Positions 16,154 through 25,254 of a stretch of 33,131 nucleotides of DNA are shown here, piece after piece; the first letter of the stretch is position 1; each line of letters starts with the position of its first letter. The stretch lies in NCBI GenBank assembly GCA_964569715.1, contig CAZMUD010000006.1:1-33131 (forward strand). The letters are read 5' to 3'. A program made the translations under genes and the position numbers. The DNA comes from CAZMUD01 sp964569715. GTDB lineage: Bacteria > Chloroflexota > Dehalococcoidia > Dehalococcoidales > UBA2162. The notes under the pieces were generated by a model that was given only the letters and a program-made list of their open reading frames with translations, had not been told where the DNA came from and did not search any database.

Positions 16154-17161
16154 CTACTTTTTTCTGGCGGCAACTCGAAGATAAGAGCTGAGCCTGTTCC
16201 GCTGCAGAAAGTCCTGTAAAGAATGCCAGGTGTGTTCGTCCCTTTTCTTAAGCACATATTCAAAAAATTCGGGGAGTGAAACATCGGGGTTACTTTCTAG
16301 AGTGCTCCTCACAATTTCAACATCTACCCTGCCGGGAGTGCTCAGTTCTATTATTTCAAAACCTGCTTCGGTTAGCCTGTCCTGGATGGCTTCTATCGAA
16401 AGTAGATTCATGCGGTCCGGCGGATGAAGCCGGGGTGACTTATCTTTAAGTACTTGATATTCAAAGCCGCTACTAGTATTGGTGGTAAGGAAAAACAAGC
16501 CACCTTTTTGGCAAATATCATATACATCGTTGATAAAGGCTATCGGGTCAAATATACGCTCCAGAACCTCAATCGCGGCAAATACGTCAACTTTTTCTCG
16601 AACCTGGCTCAGATTATTGTACACCAGCACATCCTTGTCCAATACATTCTTCGGCTCCGGCGTCTCAGGAGCAATTGAGATAATCCTTTTAAATTTCCCG
16701 GACTCATTTACGAGACTCAAGAAATCTGCATATTTTGAATTATGGTCCAAAAACACGCTTGTTTCCGGCAGATACTCCTCCACATACTCCAGCACCCACT
16801 GAGCCGTTGGAAAGGACTGGTGGCGATAGCGTGTCTCTCTGGTACTCTTAGCTACGTTGCTCATCCAGAAGTGGCGTGCCCGTGATTTGTGATAGAAATC
16901 CTTGAGCATCGCCGCCGTAGGCCGCGGCGATACAAACAAGCTACCACAGTTATTACACTTATGGTATTGAAAGCCGAGCTTGACAAATGCCTTTTGGAAT
17001 TTCTTACCACCGCAGCCGGGGCAGTTTGTCTTCACCAGTTTTGACTGGTCAGGGAAAAGGCGAGAGAGTTCCTTTTGCAGGAGCTCTTTGTATTCATTAT
17101 ACAGGGAACTCGGCCTTATCGCCGATTCCTTAAGGTCTTCTAAAAAAACTACCCTTTTCAT
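16154..17161 (-). CDS. Zinc-ribbon methyltransferase-like protein with degenerate SAM motif
   Basis: The 335-residue protein has a four-cysteine zinc ribbon (Cys47, Cys50, Cys69, Cys72), then SPRPT, DFYHKSRARHFW and a Rossmann-like region. This order is typical of polysaccharide-locus methyltransferases of the Methyltransf_23 type. However, where GxGxG is expected the sequence is VFLDHNSKYADFL (136-148), with no glycine. Later elements are kept: VDVFAAIEVLERIFDP (strand 4/post-I) and GGLFFLTTN. It may bind SAM unusually, bind another ligand, or have lost activity. The ATG at 17161 has GGGAG close upstream, and the gene lies eight bases after the Gfo/Idh gene. Confidence 0.72.
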   Translation of the reverse strand: MKRVVFLEDLKESAIRPSSLYNEYKELLQKELSRLFPDQSKLVKTNCPGCGGKKFQKAFVKLGFQYHKCNNCGSLFVSPRPTAAMLKDFYHKSRARHFWMSNVAKSTRETRYRHQSFPTAQWVLEYVEEYLPETSVFLDHNSKYADFLSLVNESGKFKRIISIAPETPEPKNVLDKDVLVYNNLSQVREKVDVFAAIEVLERIFDPIAFINDVYDICQKGGLFFLTTNTSSGFEYQVLKDKSPRLHPPDRMNLLSIEAIQDRLTEAGFEIIELSTPGRVDVEIVRSTLESNPDVSLPEFFEYVLKKRDEHTWHSLQDFLQRNRLSSYLRVAARKK

Positions 17162-17169
17162 TTCGCTCC

Positions 17170-18201
17170 CTACCTACGCTGAATAGCATATCGGTCTTTA
17201 TCTGCCCTGTATATCTTCTGAATAAGTTCCATCACTTTATAGGCATCTTGTGAAGAACCCAACTCTACACGTTTATCTTCCCGAATGCATCGCACGAAAT
17301 CGTCAACCTCAAGATACCATGATTTATCCTCTTCATAAAGTGTCAGCGTCTCCTGGGGATTGGGTAGGGGATATCCGTTTGGGTCGTAGAGACATCTGGC
17401 TACCTTTAATGTTTCTGGCTCGTATGTCCCGGTAGAGGAGAGGATACCATCAATAGTCAAATAACCTTTTTCCAGGTAAATATCCATCAGGAACTGATGC
17501 TTCCACTGCGTTGCCGAGGAATGAACCATGGCAACTTGCCCCGAATTATTTTTCATAATAACGAAAGCATTGTCTTCGACCTCAGCCTGCCAGTAGTGGC
17601 GGGTAATAAAGCTATGAATGTCATCGAAGTCGCCGGAAAACATTAATATCAGGTCAAGCATATGAATACCTTGGTCTATTAGAATACCTCCCCCTGATAT
17701 CTCGGGGTCACCGCGCCAATCCTCGTCATAAAAAGGACCGCCAGCTTTGCCGTAGATACCTCGTATCCACAGTATCCTTCCCATGCGCCCACTATCTACA
17801 ATTGACTTCGCCTCTCGAATAGACTCGTGATACCTGTGATTAAAGCCAAACTTTAGTTTTGTGCCCGGCCTAGCTCTCTCAGCTTCCTGCATAGCAATAA
17901 CATCATCCAGATTTCTACCCGGCGGTTTTTCACAGAAAACATGTATACCCTTTTGAAGTGCGCTAACTACTATCTCAGGGGCATACCGATTAGGCGTACA
18001 AACAAAGATAGCATCAATATCCATCTGCAAAAGGTCGTTATAGTCAGCGGAAAAATCACACTCTGGGAAATCATTAGCTTTCGACTTAATCACGTCACAC
18101 GCAGCAGTCAAATTAAGCTCCGGCCGTTTTCTTATGGCATCGGTCCTGATATGTCCCATTTTGCCGAGACCAACTATACCTATGTTTAATTTCCTTCCCA
18201 T
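17170..18201 (-). CDS. Gfo/Idh/MocA-family sugar oxidoreductase
   Basis: The 343-residue protein has the NAD-binding start GIVGLGKMG (8-16), ACD at the end of strand 2, and CEKPPG with the catalytic-type Lys92. The C-terminal sheet domain contains GGGILIDQGIHMLDL, whose Asp and His are the usual active-site pair. Family members oxidise or reduce a hydroxyl of a sugar, sugar nucleotide or inositol. Length is normal. It begins a run of closely spaced genes down to the SIS isomerase, so it may modify a precursor used there. No strong ribosome-binding site is seen before ATG 18201. Confidence 0.87.
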   Translation of the reverse strand: MGRKLNIGIVGLGKMGHIRTDAIRKRPELNLTAACDVIKSKANDFPECDFSADYNDLLQMDIDAIFVCTPNRYAPEIVVSALQKGIHVFCEKPPGRNLDDVIAMQEAERARPGTKLKFGFNHRYHESIREAKSIVDSGRMGRILWIRGIYGKAGGPFYDEDWRGDPEISGGGILIDQGIHMLDLILMFSGDFDDIHSFITRHYWQAEVEDNAFVIMKNNSGQVAMVHSSATQWKHQFLMDIYLEKGYLTIDGILSSTGTYEPETLKVARCLYDPNGYPLPNPQETLTLYEEDKSWYLEVDDFVRCIREDKRVELGSSQDAYKVMELIQKIYRADKDRYAIQRR

Positions 18202-18259
18202 GATGAACTTATCTTTCTCGCATTATTTGTTAAACCTTCGCGCAACTTTTCAATTAGGC

Positions 18260-18311
18260 TAGATGTTCGCTAATCACCTCCCCAGGCTAGGCTTTTCTTT
18301 TCGAACACCTA
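18260..18311. repeat. Imperfect inverted repeat between two minus-strand genes
   Basis: TAGATGTTCG at 18260-18269 and CGAACACCTA at 18302-18311 pair over ten positions; nine are Watson-Crick and the other is a G-U pair if read from the minus strand. The loop is 32 bases. It fills much of the 111-base gap after the 603-residue protein gene, and its outer arm touches that gene's stop. No U-run follows, so a standard terminator is unlikely. It could be an RNA hairpin that stabilises or attenuates the transcript, or a recombination scar. Confidence 0.35.
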
Positions 18312-18312
18312 A

Positions 18313-20124
18313 CTAAATGATAAACTCGCTCAGCCCTTCCTCAGTAACTTCATATATATAGTCTGATACATATTTCCTTGCCTCAGACTGCTGTCGGTAG
18401 AATTCGTTATCCGGAAGTTCATAAACAGTCTTGATTGTTTTGACCAGCTCTTCCTCCTTATTAACCACCCATTTTAGGCTGTTGCACCCTATAAGGGGGT
18501 CAAAACTGATTATTTCTTTGATGCCCGCGTATATAACGGGGATGCCCATCCTCAAGGCCTCAAGGGCTATGGTACTACCCTCGTGTATTATCATATCTGC
18601 CTCTTGGAGGTCCTCGACAACTGATATTTTACTGGATAATGAATAATTCGTCCATGAAGATATATCGAAATCGAGTGACGCCCTGAATTTCTCCAAGGGC
18701 AATGCCGGATGTGTCCTGATGATAACTTGATACTTTTCACTGTCCTTAAGTGCTCTGTGGACAAAATTCATCAAGTTAATGGCTCTAAAAGGAATGCCTC
18801 CCAATATCACCAGTATTCGGTGAGTTGAGCCTCTGGGAACCACCTCTGTATTGAAACTTTCAATCCGCAGGGCACAGCTTTCTTTAAGCTGACTTCTTTC
18901 ATAACTTCCGTATTCCTCTAATACAGATTTGGTAACTTTCCCGATTGTGTTTATTTTATCCGGTAAAGGGATAATGTCCTTCTCATATTTACTTATGGCC
19001 ATAATGGCAATCTTGGCTGCGAAGAGCGGTGTGCACTGATGACCAATAATCTTAATTTGCGGTGCGTATTTTCGTAATGTGAATATGTTTACCTTTTCCC
19101 ACGCATTATTCTCATAAGTAGTAGTATAAGTGTCTATGCTAACATTCTCCAGCAGTCTTCTGGCATAATAATAGTGCATATAGACTGTCACACCGCCGCT
19201 AAATTCTTTATCAATAGCTGCCTTAATAATGTCGGCCACATCTAGCCCCTCAAAATCTATCTCGCCATCAATACTAATCTTATGGGTGATGACATCGATA
19301 ACAGCTCTGACAGGGTCCGTATATTTAAGAAATAGCTCCTGAGGGAAGATAAAACAGTCTTGGCCGCTCTCTATTTTCTGAACAATGCGTTTATAATCCC
19401 CTATGATGCCAGCCACAACGAGAAGTCTTTTCCCATTCTTGGCCAAATAATCAGGCAAGACTCCAAAGGTTGTATCTCGGTACTTGCCATCGTCGCTGAT
19501 TGACCTCTCGTAAAACCAAGACCTCAAAGCATAATAGCTTTCGTTTCTATTAACTTCATCAAGGAATCTTTTCTTCAGGTATCTATTTGATATATATATC
19601 TTTCGCCACATCTGGATTATAAAAACAAGGTACATACCGTAACCCAAGAGGTCCCTTATTCGGTTGAGAGCCGTATGGAAGGGTTTAGCCAATGCTTGAA
19701 GCTTAATAGCCCGCTTGGCGCAGTATTGCACTACGGAACTACACACCGCTGGTGGCGGATTGATGATTAATATATTGTCATCTCGAAATTCGTCTATATT
19801 TCTGATTATGTTGTAATAAATGAATAGATTATCAAAAGAAGCTCCGGTTCCGTACGGATTCTTGGCAGCAGTATGAGTAGCCCACCAGTATATAGAGTTA
19901 TATTTCTGACCCAGTTTGCCGATCAAATCAATATAGGCTCTGAGGAATCTGTCTTTGGCTGAATCATCACAGTCATATATCTTTATTTCTTTAGAGGCGT
20001 GTTCCTTGAGTAACTGGCTGATGTCATCTCTCCTCTCACCGAGATAGATATAATGATAGCCCTCGGCGTATTTCTCCAGATAATGCTTCAGTTTTTCGTC
20101 GTTCAGGGAAATGATGATTTCCAT
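18313..20124 (-). CDS. Large GT-B-like surface carbohydrate biosynthesis protein
   Basis: I do not recognise this 603-residue protein firmly. Residues 1-160 look like an alpha/beta domain. A basic, hydrophobic stretch (about 160-180, GYGMYLVFIIQMW) may touch the membrane. The second half looks like a GT-B glycosyltransferase: TYENNAWEK near residue 340, IIGHQCTPLFA, RILVILGGIPF, VIIRTHPALP, then MIIHEGSTIALEALRMGIPVIY (about 515-536). That last segment is the donor-domain pattern of capsule and glycerophosphotransferase-like enzymes. Proteins called surface carbohydrate biosynthesis (TIGR04326-like) may be relatives; this is a guess from memory. It follows the radical SAM gene by 22 bases. 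It may transfer the nonulosonic or ulosonic acid made nearby. Confidence 0.6.
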   Translation of the reverse strand: MEIIISLNDEKLKHYLEKYAEGYHYIYLGERRDDISQLLKEHASKEIKIYDCDDSAKDRFLRAYIDLIGKLGQKYNSIYWWATHTAAKNPYGTGASFDNLFIYYNIIRNIDEFRDDNILIINPPPAVCSSVVQYCAKRAIKLQALAKPFHTALNRIRDLLGYGMYLVFIIQMWRKIYISNRYLKKRFLDEVNRNESYYALRSWFYERSISDDGKYRDTTFGVLPDYLAKNGKRLLVVAGIIGDYKRIVQKIESGQDCFIFPQELFLKYTDPVRAVIDVITHKISIDGEIDFEGLDVADIIKAAIDKEFSGGVTVYMHYYYARRLLENVSIDTYTTTYENNAWEKVNIFTLRKYAPQIKIIGHQCTPLFAAKIAIMAISKYEKDIIPLPDKINTIGKVTKSVLEEYGSYERSQLKESCALRIESFNTEVVPRGSTHRILVILGGIPFRAINLMNFVHRALKDSEKYQVIIRTHPALPLEKFRASLDFDISSWTNYSLSSKISVVEDLQEADMIIHEGSTIALEALRMGIPVIYAGIKEIISFDPLIGCNSLKWVVNKEEELVKTIKTVYELPDNEFYRQQSEARKYVSDYIYEVTEEGLSEFII

Positions 20125-20146
20125 GTCTATCCCACGAGCAACTCTC

Positions 20147-21241
20147 TTAGCCGAGTTGGGTCTTTCCTGTCTGAATAAAGTTCCTTAATCTAGTCCTCAC
20201 ATTCAAGTATAGAGCTCCTCTCCTGGTAGGAGCCCCGTGGCACCTTTTACAAACTTCAGGTGAAATAGTGCCATTTCTAATCCCTGAGATAAAATCTCGA
20301 TTCCTGTCAAGGATGGACACCAATGATTCCTCCTTAATATTTCCCATACTTAACCTGTCATTGAAATCAAGGCAGCAAGGAGAGACGCTGCCGGTTGCAT
20401 ATATCGTCAGTATCCTGGTCGAGCACCCCAGATGACGATTTACTTTGTAAAAGTCCGACTGTCTCCTACCATAACTGAAGGGTTTAATTTTTATCTTGAT
20501 ATTCTTGTTAATTGAGATTCCACTCTGCTCCAAATAACGTTTATCTTCTGCCAGCTTTAGCTTGCGAATTATATCCTTTTTGTCAAAGATAAAAGAGTTA
20601 TGATACTCGCTTAGTTCCTTTATAAAAGCAAGTAAATCCTGTTTTATTTCCCTGGTTGAGTTGGGCACAGAAGGGTCGCCACGGGGTAATCCTATGAGCT
20701 TAAGAGTTAAAAGTCTGGCACCACTGACAAAGTTGCAGGCTACATCAATGTCAATTTCCGATGAGTATTGCCTTTCTGCGGCAAGTCTTAAAAAGTCAAA
20801 AATATTTTCCTTGTATTTTTTGAAAGAATAGTTAATCCCCCGTGATTTTAAGAATGCTTCCTCGGTTAGTGTGTGGAAGGAAATTTTGATATAAGTTGGT
20901 TCGGCCTCAATCAGTTTCTCTTTGACTTCATCAGAATTAAATAATAAACCATTCGTGGGTATTAATACGCCAAATTTTTTGCCCTTTGCATATTCTATAA
21001 ACTTAAAAATTCTCGGGTCCATTAAAGGCTCGTTGTAACCGCTAAAACAAAGATATTCTAACTTGCTATCATGCGCATCTATTACATCTATAGCTTTGTA
21101 AACATCATCATCTGAAAGCGTGATTCCTTTAACTTTTCTTAAAGGTTCAGGACAAAACTTACATTTCATGTTGCAGCCCGTTTTTGTTTCAATCTGTAAT
21201 ACGCTAAAGCTGTAATCAGATAATTTTATCTTGTCCTGCAT
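20147..21241 (-). CDS. Radical SAM enzyme with SPASM-type C-terminus
   Basis: The 364-residue protein has the cluster-binding CNMKCKFC (Cys23, Cys27, Cys30), then a TIM-barrel part with LEYLCFSGYNEPLMD and LIPTNGLLF. The C-terminal cysteines LGCST, PCCLDF and CKRCH fit a SPASM or shortened SPASM region that holds an extra Fe-S cluster. The start is placed at ATG 21241, because GGAGG lies five bases before it; an ATG at 21253 has no such site. SPASM proteins often modify peptides, but many unnamed ones lie in polysaccharide loci, where sugar epimerisation, dehydration or deoxygenation is possible. It sits between two large GT-B-like genes. Confidence 0.88.
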   Translation of the reverse strand: MQDKIKLSDYSFSVLQIETKTGCNMKCKFCPEPLRKVKGITLSDDDVYKAIDVIDAHDSKLEYLCFSGYNEPLMDPRIFKFIEYAKGKKFGVLIPTNGLLFNSDEVKEKLIEAEPTYIKISFHTLTEEAFLKSRGINYSFKKYKENIFDFLRLAAERQYSSEIDIDVACNFVSGARLLTLKLIGLPRGDPSVPNSTREIKQDLLAFIKELSEYHNSFIFDKKDIIRKLKLAEDKRYLEQSGISINKNIKIKIKPFSYGRRQSDFYKVNRHLGCSTRILTIYATGSVSPCCLDFNDRLSMGNIKEESLVSILDRNRDFISGIRNGTISPEVCKRCHGAPTRRGALYLNVRTRLRNFIQTGKTQLG

Positions 21242-21279
21242 TGAAACCTCCATCTATTTACTAACCACAACTTCCATAC

Positions 21280-23208
21280 TTATTCTCTAAGCAATCTTCT
21301 TAGTCGGGTAAGAGCCTTTCCATCTAAATACGGGTCTATTTCATCTTTAACATAGGTATTCAAGAAATCCTCGAAGTCTTTATCAGTAACCTCATGTAAC
21401 CAATAATGGACTAGTTCTTTCAGTTCGTCATAATTATGGGCTACAAAATTGGGAAACCTATTGAAATAGTACCTATCTCCAATATATTGACTGGCAACAT
21501 CATAATATATTGCTCTTTTTCTAGCTCCCAGTGCTTCTGCCGTTGTAGAAACATAGGTTGCTGAAATAACGAGAACTGATTCTGCAATCACCTCTACTGC
21601 AGAAATTCCCTGTTCATTCCACCTATAAAAGAGGACACAGCGGTCATGATTTTCTAGCTTATCGTAAATCGGGGTCAGGCCAGGCACTCCTCCACGTGGC
21701 CTACTAGCTTTGAAAATAATTCCAATGTCGGGCATTTCATCCAGTAACCTTAGTACATCATTCGCGAAACGAACCCCGTCTTTTAGCCTCAAAGGTGTAT
21801 GCTCTACAAAAGCCGTATCAAATACAGCAATCCTCTTTTCGGGTAATTTCCTCCTTTGTATAGCGGCAGTGATGGGTGACTCAAGTTTTCCCTCCTGTAA
21901 TTCACGAATTAGTTGAGAAGTCACTACCCCGGTTTTGATATACTTTTTGGCTTGGTTTCTATGTTTCTTGAAATATCTTTCCGTAATATTTCCGTAAATC
22001 ACTATGTTATCGTAATACATGAAGGAATAATATGTTTGGTTCCTCTTAGTCGCATCCCAGTCCACGACATAATCAGCCGAGGTATTATCCGCGTAAATGA
22101 ACCAAGTTTTGACATTGTATTGGGATAAAATGTGAATTTTTGATATTGAATCGGGATTCAGGCTTCTTACATAGTTATCTATTTTGTAACTATCCGCAAA
22201 AACGTTCCACCTGATATAGTCCCATAAAATCGAATAATTGGTGTCTACAATCAGAGGTTGTTCCCAAAATGATAAGAAGATTGATTTGAGCCAGGTTGGG
22301 ATAAAGCGTTTTACCAGTTTCTGCCAGAACAAATTTGAACTTATAATTTCTCTATCGTCTGGTAGATTGGTATAGTTATATCCCCTTTTCTCATAATCTT
22401 TCGAATTTGGCTCACTAATGCCTGCGCCTAGTTCGAGATTCCCGTGCTTTTTACCACGTTCATCAATAAACAGAACATCATTTTTCGGTAATTCAGCATC
22501 GTCAACAAGAACGGTCTCAATGAACCAGTATTTCATGGCAAAAACTCTTGCGTGAATATGTACGGATATCCCAATCTTAAATTCTTTAGCTCTTTTATTA
22601 CTTGAAATTCCTCTGACCTTCTTTAAAAGTAGATGAACTGGGTAATATAGCCGCACCGTTCTGTTAATTCTGGTTAGAACCTTATTCAGTCTCCTTCCAA
22701 AACCATTATTATCAATGACCCTGATATTTTCCAGCAAAAGTGATGACTTATCTGAATGTATCCTGAAATTGTTGCTTGGGTAAAAATGGCCCTCCTCAAC
22801 GTCGCCTATGGTTTTTGCTATTTCATTTATTTTTAACTGGGTAACGTATATCTTCTCCAATTCCATTAATAGTCTATATTTATACATATTTCCTATTTCC
22901 GGGAATTCTAGCAGTTTTTCCATATTTTTAATTGAAGGGGTAGATGAGAAGTATTTGTCGAATATATAATCAACATTTTCGTGTGCATAAAATGACGCTT
23001 GTCTAAAGACAGGAACATATTCAAAAATCATTCGTGATATATCAATCAAGTTTCCTGCTTCTAGATATTTTTTGGATTCTGGTTTTTCATTGTGTCTATT
23101 CTCAATGCTAAAGAAATATATAGTAAAGCCCTTGCTCAAATACTTCTTTACAATCGGGTAAAATGTTGAACCTATTTCCTCAAAAATTGCAATTCTTTTT
23201 GGTGACAC
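21280..23208 (-). CDS. Large GT-B-like surface polysaccharide protein
   Basis: I cannot name this 642-residue protein with certainty. The N-terminal third is predicted alpha/beta and rich in lysine and asparagine. From about residue 420 it looks like the second half of a GT-B glycosyltransferase, with YDNIVIYGNITERYF, KRIAVFDTAFVEHTP, IGIIFKASRP, and the donor-domain segment VLVISATYVSTTAEALGARK followed by AIYYD. This resembles capsule polysaccharide and CDP-glycerol glycerophosphotransferase-type enzymes. The first codon is GTG at 23208, with AGGAAG seven bases away. It is followed after 26 bases by the radical SAM gene. It shows the same broad architecture as the 603-residue protein but no obvious close identity to it. 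Confidence 0.58.
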   Translation of the reverse strand: MSPKRIAIFEEIGSTFYPIVKKYLSKGFTIYFFSIENRHNEKPESKKYLEAGNLIDISRMIFEYVPVFRQASFYAHENVDYIFDKYFSSTPSIKNMEKLLEFPEIGNMYKYRLLMELEKIYVTQLKINEIAKTIGDVEEGHFYPSNNFRIHSDKSSLLLENIRVIDNNGFGRRLNKVLTRINRTVRLYYPVHLLLKKVRGISSNKRAKEFKIGISVHIHARVFAMKYWFIETVLVDDAELPKNDVLFIDERGKKHGNLELGAGISEPNSKDYEKRGYNYTNLPDDREIISSNLFWQKLVKRFIPTWLKSIFLSFWEQPLIVDTNYSILWDYIRWNVFADSYKIDNYVRSLNPDSISKIHILSQYNVKTWFIYADNTSADYVVDWDATKRNQTYYSFMYYDNIVIYGNITERYFKKHRNQAKKYIKTGVVTSQLIRELQEGKLESPITAAIQRRKLPEKRIAVFDTAFVEHTPLRLKDGVRFANDVLRLLDEMPDIGIIFKASRPRGGVPGLTPIYDKLENHDRCVLFYRWNEQGISAVEVIAESVLVISATYVSTTAEALGARKRAIYYDVASQYIGDRYYFNRFPNFVAHNYDELKELVHYWLHEVTDKDFEDFLNTYVKDEIDPYLDGKALTRLRRLLRE

Positions 23209-23305
23209 CTATTTACTTCCTATTCAATAATTAACCCATCTGGGGAACGGTTACTGTAGAATAGCCTGACCTTGCAGCTTTAATGTGAGTACTCGTTAGT
23301 TCTCT

Positions 23306-25198
23306 CTACCTTCCTTCGACATCGTTGCTCAGGAGCATTAACAATCTCAGAGGAAATGCAGGTGATTCACTCTGCCCTGTTTGAAGTGTGTCTTGTAACG
23401 CGTTAATGTTGAACCAATCCTTGTCAAAGAACTCGTTTAAGTTTTTATTTCGTTTCACCTCTGGCCAAACAGTGGAGGTCAACGTAGAATTATTGACTAT
23501 TTCAAGGTAGGCGTTTCGGCGGGGTTCTGGTGCAGTCGTAGGCATATGAGATATAGACTCCAGAAGTTCATACGGCACCCCTATTTCACGCCCATAATGC
23601 TTGAGCGGATATTTACCCGGACGCCATTCCAGACCTCGCCCCCAATTCTCCGGCATCATTTGCGTAAACTTTATTAATCTGAGGTCATAGTAGGGCTGGC
23701 GTGCCACTTTTCCGGAGCCTTCAAAACAAATATCCTGAGCGTTTTTCTCAAACCCTTGCAGGTGAAAATGTTGGTAGAGCCTTATTAGCCAGAAGTACAT
23801 ATTGCTGCCGTCGATGCGCTCGACAGCGTCCTTGAAATAGTTGTCCCAGAGCCACTCCTTAAAATAGGTAATGCCGTTGCTTGAAAAAATCGATTCGGTA
23901 GCAATAGAAGCGAAAGGAAGCCTAAAGTTCGACATAAGAAATGCCAACAGGTATTCGAAGACACGCTCATTCCTCGACAACAAAGATACGTCAGTAACCC
24001 TGACCTTGGAATAATGCCATCTGAACAATCTGTAGACGAAATCATCCTCAAAGGTGTTATCGAGCACTTTTTTTAGAAATGAGGGTGAGTAGAGATAAGC
24101 TCTCATTTTGCCATCGTAGTTGCGGAAATCATAACTTAAATAGGGTAGGGAAGCAAAGTGCGAGAAAGCGAAGTCGTGAATTGAGTCAGAGAAGCTGCCA
24201 ATAAACGCGGCAGCGCCCGGCTTTCCTTTTTTCTTAATAACATTAGCCATAGTTAGGTATCCCAGCGGGGGGTCGTAGATAAAATGTGAAAGCCAATTTT
24301 GAATGCCATCACTCCAAATATTAGGTAGTCTTTTGTCAGCTAAACTATACTCCACAAATTCTACTGGGACACCGTAGTGCTTTCCAAGCTCTATTGATTC
24401 CTTCACTACATACCCCCAAGTCCCATCACGGTACTTACCCCCCGTGGCGACAGCGCCCACCTTGGCAGCATCGAAGTGCTTGCGCAATACACCGAGTATG
24501 ACTGTAGAATCCCAGCCAGAAAGCTCAACCCAGTTCTCAGTCTGACTCGAACGGGACAAAACAGCATTTTCCAGGATTTCGCCATATCGGTCGAGGTCAG
24601 CATCACCCATTTCCTGAGAGAGTAGTGGCCTGGCCTCTGCTTTCACTAGATGCACGCCGTTGTTTTGGAGGAGCAATCGTTCGCCAAAATCCAGCCGGCG
24701 AAGCCCGCGGTAAGGGGTATGCTTTGACGGCGGATAGCCCAATATCAATAAGCAGTAAGAAACGGCGGGGTCATACTCGATTCTACCGAAATGTGATATG
24801 ACATCCCTATATTCCGTTGAGACGATAGGGCATTCCCTATCAATGCAGTAAAAAAGGTTGACGCGATTATAAGCATCTCCAAATATAGTAACGGCGTCTG
24901 TCATTTCATTAACTACCGCCACATGGTACATACCCTCGGCACTTTCCGGTAAGCCCTCTTGCCCCACTGAGTCATATAGGCGTTTCAGCCGGGTACAAAC
25001 GTCCTCGTCTGACGCAAAGCGGATAGCTTCATCATTCGCATTCATGTAGTAGAACAATTCCCCTTCTAAAACAACTGTTTCGCCACTACCTGCCTCAAAA
25101 ACGAACGAGCTTCGGTTAAACTCTATCCGCCAGCTTCGTGTCTCTATTTGACGGCCAATTTGTTCTGAAAGAGCCAAAGATTTTTGCGAAACTCTCAT
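23306..25198 (-). CDS. Asparagine-synthetase-like amidotransferase with shortened PP-loop
   Basis: This 630-residue protein follows the asparagine synthetase B plan. The N-terminal Ntn-like domain (about 1-190) has FGDAYNRVNLFY, EYRDVISHF and PYRGLRRLDFGERL. The synthetase domain follows from about residue 205. It lacks the N-terminal nucleophile Cys (it begins MRV), so it probably cannot hydrolyse glutamine. The ATP-binding PP-loop, normally SGGxDS, reads SGWDS (227-231), one glycine short. Such proteins in polysaccharide loci may amidate a carboxylated sugar; the next gene upstream makes a nine-carbon sugar acid, a plausible substrate. Start ATG 25198 has GAGGAGGG before it. Activity is uncertain because of the two altered motifs. 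Confidence 0.78.
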   Translation of the reverse strand: MRVSQKSLALSEQIGRQIETRSWRIEFNRSSFVFEAGSGETVVLEGELFYYMNANDEAIRFASDEDVCTRLKRLYDSVGQEGLPESAEGMYHVAVVNEMTDAVTIFGDAYNRVNLFYCIDRECPIVSTEYRDVISHFGRIEYDPAVSYCLLILGYPPSKHTPYRGLRRLDFGERLLLQNNGVHLVKAEARPLLSQEMGDADLDRYGEILENAVLSRSSQTENWVELSGWDSTVILGVLRKHFDAAKVGAVATGGKYRDGTWGYVVKESIELGKHYGVPVEFVEYSLADKRLPNIWSDGIQNWLSHFIYDPPLGYLTMANVIKKKGKPGAAAFIGSFSDSIHDFAFSHFASLPYLSYDFRNYDGKMRAYLYSPSFLKKVLDNTFEDDFVYRLFRWHYSKVRVTDVSLLSRNERVFEYLLAFLMSNFRLPFASIATESIFSSNGITYFKEWLWDNYFKDAVERIDGSNMYFWLIRLYQHFHLQGFEKNAQDICFEGSGKVARQPYYDLRLIKFTQMMPENWGRGLEWRPGKYPLKHYGREIGVPYELLESISHMPTTAPEPRRNAYLEIVNNSTLTSTVWPEVKRNKNLNEFFDKDWFNINALQDTLQTGQSESPAFPLRLLMLLSNDVEGR

Positions 25199-25254
25199 TC
25201 TCCCTCCTCAGCAACCTGTTATCAAATATGCTTGGCTAATATCCCGCCGGTAAT

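Noticed and set aside
23209..23305. Gap before the 642-residue gene reads KVRLFYSNRSPDGLIIE in one minus-strand frame, and an extension of the upstream synthetase past its TAG in another
   Set aside because: Both frames are about 20 codons, have no start and match nothing I recognise; expected by chance.
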